From Thermoplasmata archaeon (GTDB taxonomy: Archaea > Thermoplasmatota > Thermoplasmata > Lutacidiplasmatales > UBA184), in contig DAHVCH010000003.1 in assembly GCA_027314165.1 (NCBI GenBank), positions 1-64,000 on the forward strand: a stretch of 64,000 nt of DNA, given 5' to 3'. The notes beneath the pieces are model-generated. The model saw only the letters and a list, made by a program, of their open reading frames with translations, searched no databases and was not told the DNA's origin. The stretch's first letter is position 1; the number at the start of each line of letters is the position of its first letter. This document shows, one piece after another, positions 57,119 through 64,000 of the stretch. Both the position numbers and the translations under genes were made by a program.

Positions 57119-58849
57119 TCACGGCTCGGGGTCGGGGTTGGAAGGGGTCCTCTCCACCTTCTCCCCCCTCGCTCCCCCCGAGGATGGAGGAGCCAGACGG
57201 AGGGAGCGGTCGGCGAGCGGTCCCAGGGCCCGGTACATCCAGAGGAGCAGGGCCATGCGCGGGGGGACGTAGGCGACGGGCCGCGGACGAAGGACGGTGC
57301 GCTCGGCCACGCGTCCGACCTCCTCGGGACCGATCATGATGTACCGCATCGCGCCCATCTCGCGAAGGTCGCGGCGCCCCGGCTCCTTCGCCGTCTCGAG
57401 GAACTCGGTGTTCACGGTGGTGGGCTCGAGCACGCTCACGTTCGTACCGCGAGGCGACACTTCCCTCCCAAGGGCCAGGGTGAGGCCCTTCACCGCCCCC
57501 TTGATCCCCGAGTACGCGGCGAGGCGGGGGAGCGGAACCTCGGGAGCGAGGCTCCCCACGTTCAGCACCTGTCCGCCCCCCTGCTCGAGCATGGCGGGGA
57601 GGAAGGCGCGGGTGACCGAGAGTACGGCGAGCAGGTCGACGCCCAGCTGCAGGGTCAGCTGCCGGTCGTCCTGGCGGACCAAACGCCGGAAGAACCCGAT
57701 GCCGGCGTTGTTCACCAGGATGCGCGGGGTCCCCCAGGTCTCCTGCGTGAACGCGGAGAGCCGGGCTGCGGCCCCGGCGGCGAGCAGGTCCTGCGCGAGC
57801 ACCCGCGCCTCTCCCCCCGCCTTCTGAACTTCCTTGGCGACCTTCTCGAGGGCCGGAACGTCCCGGCCGGTGAGGACGACCCGCATGCCGTGGGAGGCCA
57901 GCCGAAGGGCGATCTGCCGGCCGATCCCCCGGGAGGACCCCGTGACCACCGCGGTCCCACCGCGGAGGGCGTCCGCGGGGACGCTCGAGGGCGCCTCCGC
58001 CCGGCGGTGCGCCTCCGGGTGCCGTCCGTGGAGCTCGCGCTCGGTGTAGCGGCGCAGGACCTGGGGGGCGGGGGGCGCGCGCGCGTGGGAGTGGAAGCGC
58101 CAGCGGCGGACCCGGGGACGGTCGAGGACGTGCTCGAACGCCCGCACCACCGAGGCGTCGCTCACCAGGAAGCGCCGGTGGGACTCATGCAGCGGGGTCG
58201 GGCCGCCCGCGACCTCCTCGTCGATCGGGGGAGAGGGGTGGCCCGCGGGTTCGAGGTATGTGACGCGAACGCCCTGCCGGAACACTTCCCGCTCCAGGGC
58301 CGTGAGGAACGGGGGAAGGGCCATCGCCAGCGCCGAGTGGACCGCGGCCTTCGCGAGCGGGGCCCGCGCGGCGGCCGAGCCGAGAACGATCAGGCGGCCC
58401 TCGCCCTGTTCGATCATTCCCGGGAGGAACTGGCGCGCGAAGACGACCAGGGACGAGTACCCCCGGTTCGCCTCGACCGTGATGCTCTCCGGCTCGCGTT
58501 CGGAGAAGGCTCCCGTAACGGGAGGAGGGAGCGCGTGGACCAGCAGTTCGACCGGGGGGAACCCCGAGGGGACCTGGCGGGCGGCTTGGAGGAGAAGCGG
58601 GACCTCGGCGTACGAGGGGGCCAGGACCTCCGCGGAGGCGCCCAGGGACACCACCTGCTCCCGGGTGCGTTCCAGGTCGTCGCCCGCGCTGTCGACCAGG
58701 AGCAGCGAGAAGTCTCGGCGCGCGAGCGACTCGGCGAGCAGACGGCCCCACGGGCTTCCCGCCCCTAGGAGGACCGCGCCGCGCTCGCCGTTGTGGGACT
58801 CCAGTCCCCCCTCGTTCGAGGGCGCCGATGCCGGCGGTTCGAGGCTCAT
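57119..58849 (-). CDS. Tandem SDR protein with a degenerate first domain
   Basis: Two short-chain dehydrogenase domains in one chain of 576 residues. The second (about 295-560) is complete: TGSSRGIG, NNAGIGF, catalytic Ser in VGSLAPE, YSGIK, and LEPTTVNTEF. The first (about 20-240) keeps the fold pattern but its glycine motif is GAGSPWG and the Tyr-x3-Lys is gone (HSALAMA in its place), so it probably cannot act as a dehydrogenase. The C-terminal PPRMALLLWMYRALG resembles membrane-associated SDRs. Role unknown. It ends 36 bases from the convergent purH stop. Confidence 0.82.
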   Translation of the reverse strand: MSLEPPASAPSNEGGLESHNGERGAVLLGAGSPWGRLLAESLARRDFSLLLVDSAGDDLERTREQVVSLGASAEVLAPSYAEVPLLLQAARQVPSGFPPVELLVHALPPPVTGAFSEREPESITVEANRGYSSLVVFARQFLPGMIEQGEGRLIVLGSAAARAPLAKAAVHSALAMALPPFLTALEREVFRQGVRVTYLEPAGHPSPPIDEEVAGGPTPLHESHRRFLVSDASVVRAFEHVLDRPRVRRWRFHSHARAPPAPQVLRRYTERELHGRHPEAHRRAEAPSSVPADALRGGTAVVTGSSRGIGRQIALRLASHGMRVVLTGRDVPALEKVAKEVQKAGGEARVLAQDLLAAGAAARLSAFTQETWGTPRILVNNAGIGFFRRLVRQDDRQLTLQLGVDLLAVLSVTRAFLPAMLEQGGGQVLNVGSLAPEVPLPRLAAYSGIKGAVKGLTLALGREVSPRGTNVSVLEPTTVNTEFLETAKEPGRRDLREMGAMRYIMIGPEEVGRVAERTVLRPRPVAYVPPRMALLLWMYRALGPLADRSLRLAPPSSGGARGEKVERTPSNPDPEP

Positions 58850-58910
58850 GGGACGCCGGGGAAGAAGGGGTCAGGGACCGCGAGAGGCAGATACTGCGGT
58901 CCGGTCACGG

Positions 58911-59270
58911 TCAGACCGACACGAAGTACTTCTTCAGGACCGTACGGAACTCGTTCTCGGCGAGCAGCCCCACCTGACGGCCCCGTTCGGTGCCTTCCTC
59001 GAGGAAGATGAACGTCGGGATCGAGTAGACCCCGTAGCTCTCCGCCGTCTGCTCGTTCTCGTCGACGTTGAGACGGGCGAAGCGGACCCTCCCCGCGAGG
59101 GAGTTGGAAAGGCGCGAGAGGAGCGGCTCGGCCTGGCGACAAGGGCCGCACCAGTCGGCGTAGAAGTCGACCACCACGGGCACCGGTGAGTGGAGGACCA
59201 TTTCGTCGAAGGTGTCGTCGGTCACCAACGCCAGCGGGGGCTTCTCCGCCGTGTCCGCGTTCTCCACCAT
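58911..59270 (-). CDS. trxA: Thioredoxin
   Basis: A 119-residue thioredoxin, reducing disulfides in the cytoplasm. VVVDFYADWCGPCRQAEPLL holds the WCGPC redox site at about 39-43; the cis-proline lies in YSIPTFIFLEEG, and residues RFARLNVDEN match the family strand 4 region. The N-terminal 15 residues (ENADTAEKPP) are an extension. Divergent from the mutY gene with a short gap of about 60 bases. Confidence 0.92.
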   Translation of the reverse strand: MVENADTAEKPPLALVTDDTFDEMVLHSPVPVVVDFYADWCGPCRQAEPLLSRLSNSLAGRVRFARLNVDENEQTAESYGVYSIPTFIFLEEGTERGRQVGLLAENEFRTVLKKYFVSV

Positions 59271-59332
59271 CTGCGTCCCCGATACGCCACGTAAGCGACA
59301 CCTCTTGAACCTTCACGGTCCAGTGGCCGAGG

Positions 59333-60532
59333 GTGAGGGTGAAGGGCCCGAGGAGGAGACGCGGGCCCATTCCGGCCCTCCCGTCCCCGAACCGCCCTGA
59401 AAGGGCGGAGGACTTCGGCGCCCGGCTCGTCGCCTGGTTCGAGCGGGAGGCGATGGATCGCCCCTGGCGACGCACGACGGACCCGTACCGGATCTGGGTG
59501 GCCGAGGTGCTGCTGCAACAGACCCGTGTCGGGCAGGCGCTCCCCTACTACGAGCGGTTCCTCGAGAGCTTCCCGACCCTGGCGGACCTGGCGCGGGCCC
59601 CGCAGGGTCGTGTGCTGAAGGCGTGGGAAGGGGCCGGCTACTACCGCCGAGCTCGTCTCATTCACGCGGCCGCCCGCCGGGTGCGCGACCTCCACCAAGG
59701 AAAGCTGCCCTCCGACGTCGAGGAGCTCGAGCGGTTGCCGGGCTTCGGCCCGTACACTTCGCGATCGGTCGCGGCCCTCGCCTTCGGGCGCAGGGTGGTC
59801 GCGCTTGACGCCAACGCGCTCCGTGTGCTCGCGCGGGTCTTCCTCCTCCGCCCAGAGGGCCCCGCCCTATCCTCCCCCATCGAGGCCCGGGGTCTGGCGG
59901 CGCTCGGCGATCGACCGCCTCGAGCGTTCAACGAGGCGCTGATGGAGCTCGGACAACGCTTCTGCACGGCCCGCGCACCTCGATGCCCCGACTGCCCGGT
60001 GGCGGAGGTGTGCCGAGCCCGACGCGAGCTTCCGCAGCCGGGGGACTTCCCCCCACGGAAAGCGCGTGGGCGGAGGCCTCGAGTCGAAGCCGCCGTGGGG
60101 ATCCTCCTCGAGGGGGACCGGCTCCTGATGGGCCGACGGCCCGAGCAGGGCCTCTTGGGAGGGCTCTGGGAGTTCCCCGGCGGCAAGCTCGAGGAGGGGG
60201 AGACCCCGGAGCGGGCCGTGGTCCGGGAGTTCCGCGAGGAGACCGGGAGGCGCACGCGGGTCGTTCGTCGCCTTGGCGTCGTCGAGCACGACTACAGCCA
60301 CTTCCACTCCAAGCTGCACGTCTTTCTTCTCGAGACCCACGGCATGACCACCACCTCGACGGAGGAGGGCCGGTCGTGGCGATGGGTGCCCTGGAAGGAG
60401 GTCGGGTCGCTCGCGCTGCCGGGCGCCACCCGGAAGATGCTCCCGTGGGTCGAGAGCGAGATGGAAGCGCTCCCTCGACGGACGCCGAGCGGGAAGCGCT
60501 CCCGCGCTCCACGACGTCCTCAGGGCGCGTGA
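59333..60532 (+). CDS. mutY: A/G-specific adenine glycosylase fused to a Nudix domain
   Basis: MutY removes adenine mispaired with 8-oxoguanine. Residues 25-235 are the glycosylase: WVAEVLLQQTRVGQALPYYERFL (catalytic Glu), LPGFGPYTSRSVAALAFG (helix-hairpin-helix), VALDANALRVLARVF (catalytic Asp), and the iron-sulfur loop C-x6-C-x2-C-x5-C (CTARAPRCPDCPVAEVC). Residues 245-380 are a Nudix domain with GGKLEEGETPERAVVREFREETG, the full Nudix box, so unlike the C-terminal domain of most MutY proteins it may be an active hydrolase. GTG start. The C-terminal 25 residues are basic. Confidence 0.92.
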   Translation: MRVKGPRRRRGPIPALPSPNRPERAEDFGARLVAWFEREAMDRPWRRTTDPYRIWVAEVLLQQTRVGQALPYYERFLESFPTLADLARAPQGRVLKAWEGAGYYRRARLIHAAARRVRDLHQGKLPSDVEELERLPGFGPYTSRSVAALAFGRRVVALDANALRVLARVFLLRPEGPALSSPIEARGLAALGDRPPRAFNEALMELGQRFCTARAPRCPDCPVAEVCRARRELPQPGDFPPRKARGRRPRVEAAVGILLEGDRLLMGRRPEQGLLGGLWEFPGGKLEEGETPERAVVREFREETGRRTRVVRRLGVVEHDYSHFHSKLHVFLLETHGMTTTSTEEGRSWRWVPWKEVGSLALPGATRKMLPWVESEMEALPRRTPSGKRSRAPRRPQGA

Positions 60533-60576
60533 TCGCACCCGTAGGCACCTTGCCTCGGAGCTGAGAGAGGTCCAGC

Positions 60577-62043
60577 TCAGCGCCCTGGACCGGCCGTCCG
60601 CTTCGTGCGCCCCGTCTGCTCCCAGAACTTCCCGGGATTGAGGACCCCGTAGGGGTCGAGCGCGTCCTTGAGGTGGCGCAGCGCCCGAGCGCTTGCGAGC
60701 CCGTGCTCCCGCACGTAGGCCTCCGCCTTGAACGAACCCAACCCGTGCTCGGAACTGGCCGTGCCACCCAGGGACCAGGCGAGCCGCCAGAGGTCCCGAC
60801 GGACCATCCGGGCGACGGAGGAGGAGGGAGGGACCGCGAAGTTGGGATGGAGCGTCCCTTCCCCCAGATGGGCGTACAGGACAAGGCCGACCCCGCGACG
60901 CTGGGCCAGGGCGCGGACCCCGTCCATGAGCGCGTCCCACTTCGAGAGCGGCACGGCCACGTCCTCTCGAACGCGCGGACCCACCTGGGCGTCCAGCAGC
61001 GCCCCCGCCTTCCCTCGGGCCCTCCACAGCCCGTCCGCGTCCTCGAACGGGCGGACCGGTCCCTCGATCCCCAGCGGGCGCAGCCCCCGCCCCCATCGTG
61101 AGGGGACGTCTTCCACGATCTCCCTCGGAACTTCGACCTCGAGCAGCAGGGCCCCGCTTCCCGACGGAAGGGGGAGGCCCACGCCCCGGGCCAGCTCGGA
61201 GGCGACACGCGCGTCCACCCACTCGACGGCCGAGAGGCCCTCGCGACGTGCCCACTGGAGTCCCTGAGCGATCCGGCCCAGGGACGCCCTCTCCGGGACC
61301 GGTGCGAGGAGGCCGATCCTCCGAGCCGGAAGGGGTGCGACGCGCAGGGTGAGCTCCGTGAGGATCCCGAGCGTCCCCTCGCTCCCGAGGAGAGAGGGCA
61401 AGAGGTCGACGCCCGCCGACCGCTTCCAGGTGAGCGTCCCCACCTCGACGGTCTCTCCCGTCCCCAGGACCGCCCGCGCGCGAAGGACCCAGGCCCGGGT
61501 GGGGCCGTAGCGGAACGAGCGGAACCCCGAGGCGTTGGTTGCGGCGTTCCCTCCGAGGGTCGAGGACTCCCAGCTCCCGGGGTTCGGGGGATAGAAGAGA
61601 CCCCTCGGGCGGAGGAGCTCCTGGAGTCGATAGTTGATGAGACCCGGCTGGACCCGGACCCAGAGGTCCTCCTCGTTCACCTCGAGCAGCTGGTCCCACC
61701 CGGAGAGGTCCACGACCAGGCCCCCCCGTACCGGCGCGCTCTCCCCGTCGAGCGAGGTACCCCCGCCGCGAGCGACGAGCGGCACGCCCCTGGGACCCGC
61801 CCACCGGACGAGCGCCACGAGGTCGCGCTCGTGGGTGGGTCGGACGCGTCCCCAAGGTCGGCCCTCCGCCCCGGACTTGTCATGGTCCACCTCCTCGAGC
61901 GAGGCGGGGCCCCGGTCCACGAGACGCTCCAGTGCGCGCGGGAGCTTCGGCCCCTCGCCCGCCGCGCGAGAGACCGCCCGCGGAGCGTGCGGAGCCGTAG
62001 CGGTGGGGCGAGCATGGGAGACCGCCCGCCTCGCTCGCGCCAT
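60577..62043 (-). CDS. FAD-linked oxidase, GlcD/D-lactate dehydrogenase type
   Basis: A flavoprotein of 488 residues that oxidises a 2-hydroxy acid such as glycolate or D-lactate. The FAD-binding half (about 65-245) has VRPTHERDLVALVRWA, PLVARGGGTSLDGESAPVRGGLVVDLSGWDQ, GSWESSTLGGNAATNASGFRSFRYG and LLPSLLGSEGTLGILTELTLRV. The FAD-oxidase C-terminal domain has LVLYAHLGEGTLHPNFAV, GGTASSEHGLGSFKAEA and LKDALDPYGVLNPGKFWE. No iron-sulfur partner (GlcF) is present next to it. Its ATG directly follows the stop of a 21-codon upstream frame. Confidence 0.9.
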   Translation of the reverse strand: MARARRAVSHARPTATAPHAPRAVSRAAGEGPKLPRALERLVDRGPASLEEVDHDKSGAEGRPWGRVRPTHERDLVALVRWAGPRGVPLVARGGGTSLDGESAPVRGGLVVDLSGWDQLLEVNEEDLWVRVQPGLINYRLQELLRPRGLFYPPNPGSWESSTLGGNAATNASGFRSFRYGPTRAWVLRARAVLGTGETVEVGTLTWKRSAGVDLLPSLLGSEGTLGILTELTLRVAPLPARRIGLLAPVPERASLGRIAQGLQWARREGLSAVEWVDARVASELARGVGLPLPSGSGALLLEVEVPREIVEDVPSRWGRGLRPLGIEGPVRPFEDADGLWRARGKAGALLDAQVGPRVREDVAVPLSKWDALMDGVRALAQRRGVGLVLYAHLGEGTLHPNFAVPPSSSVARMVRRDLWRLAWSLGGTASSEHGLGSFKAEAYVREHGLASARALRHLKDALDPYGVLNPGKFWEQTGRTKRTAGPGR

Positions 62044-62045
62044 GC

Positions 62046-62111
62046 TCAGGCCGCCCCGTTCCCGAGCAGGGCCGTGAGCAGCTGCCGTTCATGGGGGCTC
62101 AGCTCCGGCAT
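62046..62111 (-). CDS. Possible 21-residue upstream ORF
   Basis: MPELSPHERQLLTALLGNGA is followed by its stop and then, two bases on, by the ATG of the FAD oxidase (TGAGCATG). A minus-strand TATA-like CTTTAATC at 62149-62156 puts the transcript start about 14 bases before it. Its frame, placement and helix-like sequence (LSPHERQLLTALL) suggest it is translated and coupled to the oxidase, perhaps as a leader peptide. No family evidence. Confidence 0.35.
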   Translation of the reverse strand: MPELSPHERQLLTALLGNGAA

Positions 62112-62245
62112 GGGTGCGGCTCCGCGAGAGGGGAGGGTCGCGGGGCCAGATTAAAGCCGTCCCGGATCGCGATCAACGCCTGCCGTGACATTCCACGGAA
62201 GAGGTTCCCGGGATGGTGGTGCGCCACCCTGCGGCGCCGCTCGCC

Positions 62246-64000
62246 CTACGGCTCCTCTTCGTCGGTGGAGGCGTGGAGCGGGTTCGGCTCGCTCTCCTCT
62301 CCCTCCTCCTCTTCCGCGGGGATGAAGGCGAGGAACCCGGAGGGCACCTTCTCCTTGCCCCGGTCCTGCTCTCCGCCCTCGGCCTTGGCGGCTCCCTTCC
62401 CCTTCCCCTTCCCCTTCCTCCGCGACCGCTCCCGCCTCCGCATCTCGACGGCGAGCAGGAGCGCCAACGTGATCGCGAAGGCCGCGGCCACCAGGACCAC
62501 GAGGTACCAGGGCGTCGGGGAGGGGGGAGTGGAGCTCACGGTGCCGTTCGTCGGATGGGGGGCGGGAGTGATCTCCAGCGGCGCGCTGGCGGTGGCGTTG
62601 CCCGCCACGGCGTAGAGGGTGTCCGCGCCCGGGGTGTCGCCCATCTGGACCAGGAACTCCACGGAGCCGTTCTGGAGCGTCCCGTTCTTCCGGGTCACGT
62701 CACCCAGACCGTCGGTGAGGACGAGGCTCCTGCCGCTCACGGGGTTGCCGTAGGCATCCCAACCTCCAGCATCCACCTCGACCCAGCCTCCGGTCGTCGT
62801 CGTCGGAGGTCGGGCGGTCAGGGTGAGCTGGGAGAGGAAGGAGGGAAGGACCGTGAAGTTGCCCTCGCTCGCGGCCAGGCCGCCCGCCTGCCCCCAGAGG
62901 GAGAAGCCGGTGCCCGCGCGCAGGAAGGCGACGTTGACCCGCGCGACCCCGTCGACGAGGGTGAGGGTCGAGGGGGTGACGACGCCCCCGGGGACCCCGA
63001 TCGCGGCCGTGCCGTTCCAGGTGGTGACCGGGGCCCCTGTGGCGTCCTGGACCTCGAGGGTCAGCGCCTGCGGGGCGCCGGCGGTGAGCGTCGCCGGCAG
63101 GGCGGAGAGCGAGAGCTTCGTCGGGACCTCTTGCACGGCGACGGAGAGGTTCACGCAGACGCCGAGCCCGCAAGCCTCGATGCGGTCGGACAGGCTGGGC
63201 GTCTGGATCTCGGCGGAGACCTCGCCCAGTCCGTTCGCGAGCATGACCTTGGTCGGCCGGAGGGTCCCGGTGAGGTCGCTCAACGTGAGCGTCGCGTTGC
63301 GCGGCGCCGTCGCACCGAACGGGTCGAGCGACGACGCGTTCAGCGCGAACGGGACGCCGGCCTCCACGGGGACGCCAGAGGCGACCGAGGCGACCGACAG
63401 GTTCCAGCGGACGTCGCGGACCAGCCAGTTGTCACCCAGGATGGTGTAGGGGCCGGCGTTCGTCGAGCCGATGCCCCCGTAGATCCACGTCCCGCCGCGA
63501 CCGGCGTCGTACACGCAGCTCATCATGGCCCGTGGGAGCGGAGCCGGGTCGGCTCCGCCTCCTCCCGCGCGCCCCGGGGGGCTCCAGGCCGCGAGCGTGA
63601 AGCTCCCGTTCGCTCCCGCGCGCCAGACCGAGTTGTTGTACCCCACGGAGAGCAGGAAGACCCCGTCGATCCCGAACTCGTAGAGGTCCTCGTGCTCGAC
63701 CGGATCGTAGGCCCCGCATCCGAACACCACGGCGGGGTCCTGCAGGGGCTTCGCGAGCTCCGTCCAGATGTGCGTCGTGAGGTTGAACGTCCAGGTGTCG
63801 TTGAGCGTGGTCACCCGGCTCGTGCACCCGGGGCTGGTGGGACCCGTGCCCCCGGCGAGGAGCGCGGTCCCGGGCGTCGCGCCCGTGGCGAAGAAGCTCC
63901 CGGCCCGGGGACCAGGGGACACGCCATTGGTGACGTTCGTCCAGCCGGAGGGAGAGAACTCCCAGGTGTCGTCCAGGAAGCGTGAGGTGACGATGGTGGG
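62246..64000 (-). CDS. Kelch-like surface protein with Ig-type domains and a C-terminal anchor (5' end outside the window)
   Basis: The frame is open to the window edge, so the N-terminus is missing; at least 584 residues are present. The part nearest 64000 has DDTWEFSPSGWTNVT, then GPRAGSFFATG, LLAGGTG, NDTWTFNLTTHIWTEL and WIYGGIG, a kelch or galactose-oxidase-like beta-propeller blade pattern. Two or three Ig/Big-like beta domains follow (LSALPATLTAGAPQALTLEVQDATGAPVTTW; LTLTARPPTTTTGGWVEVDAGGWDAYGNPV). Near the end is one membrane helix (WYLVVLVAAAFAITLALLLAVEM) and a Lys/Glu-rich tail inside. Many N-x-T/S sites. It is a cell-surface, likely glycosylated, adhesion- or binding-type protein. 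Confidence 0.8.
   Translation of the reverse strand, partial: PTIVTSRFLDDTWEFSPSGWTNVTNGVSPGPRAGSFFATGATPGTALLAGGTGPTSPGCTSRVTTLNDTWTFNLTTHIWTELAKPLQDPAVVFGCGAYDPVEHEDLYEFGIDGVFLLSVGYNNSVWRAGANGSFTLAAWSPPGRAGGGGADPAPLPRAMMSCVYDAGRGGTWIYGGIGSTNAGPYTILGDNWLVRDVRWNLSVASVASGVPVEAGVPFALNASSLDPFGATAPRNATLTLSDLTGTLRPTKVMLANGLGEVSAEIQTPSLSDRIEACGLGVCVNLSVAVQEVPTKLSLSALPATLTAGAPQALTLEVQDATGAPVTTWNGTAAIGVPGGVVTPSTLTLVDGVARVNVAFLRAGTGFSLWGQAGGLAASEGNFTVLPSFLSQLTLTARPPTTTTGGWVEVDAGGWDAYGNPVSGRSLVLTDGLGDVTRKNGTLQNGSVEFLVQMGDTPGADTLYAVAGNATASAPLEITPAPHPTNGTVSSTPPSPTPWYLVVLVAAAFAITLALLLAVEMRRRERSRRKGKGKGKGAAKAEGGEQDRGKEKVPSGFLAFIPAEEEEGEESEPNPLHASTDEEEP

Overview
This is a very GC-rich (about 70% by eye), gene-dense stretch of an archaeal chromosome. 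The archaeal markers are the PolD large subunit DP2, A-type ATP synthase subunits K, E and C, PurP, the RNase P protein Pop5, FtsZ, an intron-bearing tRNA, and TATA boxes placed so that transcripts start on or next to the start codon. DP2, FtsZ and PurP together point to a euryarchaeal-grade organism. The GC content and gene mix suggest a Thermoplasmatota-like lineage of soil or sediment, but no ribosomal RNA or marker tree is available here, so this placement is inference.

Layout. 1-640: two truncated transposase tails joined head to head. 641-3205: a divergent pair of uncharacterised genes. 3174-6693: an MFS transporter and the ATP synthase K-E-C genes. 6817-9094: an acetyltransferase, a hisE remnant and a hisD that has lost two catalytic histidines. 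9401-18091: a TPR-like protein, DUF1684, an SDR, three AIM24-family paralogues with a zinc ribbon, an HxlR regulator facing a DUF169 gene, RNase Z, HutI and a small repeat protein. 18210-30400: a membrane protein, B12-dependent ribonucleotide reductase, an arrestin-like protein, an alpha/beta hydrolase, a DUF2400 protein, a second acetyltransferase, a cation/H+ antiporter, PolX and a HAD hydrolase. 30442-34921: nadA, nadC and a STAND ATPase in one run. 35023-39678: a broken metallo-beta-lactamase-fold gene, an M1 aminopeptidase, and a second divergent pair whose plus-strand protein is a paralogue of the one at 2285. 39701-46578: a molybdenum hydroxylase operon (M-S-L) running by 1-4 base overlaps into purP and gcvT, faced by a winged-helix regulator. 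46687-53779: a small protein, a DNA methyltransferase, tRNA-Arg with a T-loop intron, DP2 and a membrane protein with a repeat near its start. 53891-57083: ftsZ, pop5 and purH. 57119-64000: a double SDR, thioredoxin, MutY-Nudix, an FAD oxidase and a kelch-like surface protein that runs off the end.

The most unusual points are the tRNA-Arg(UCG) intron in the T-loop; a new C-terminal domain shared by two separate divergent loci; the perfect 10+10 palindrome at the ftsZ transcription start; the AIM24 triplet; the molybdenum hydroxylase genes fused transcriptionally to purine and one-carbon genes; and the decayed histidine genes. No CRISPR array, prophage or complete insertion sequence was seen.
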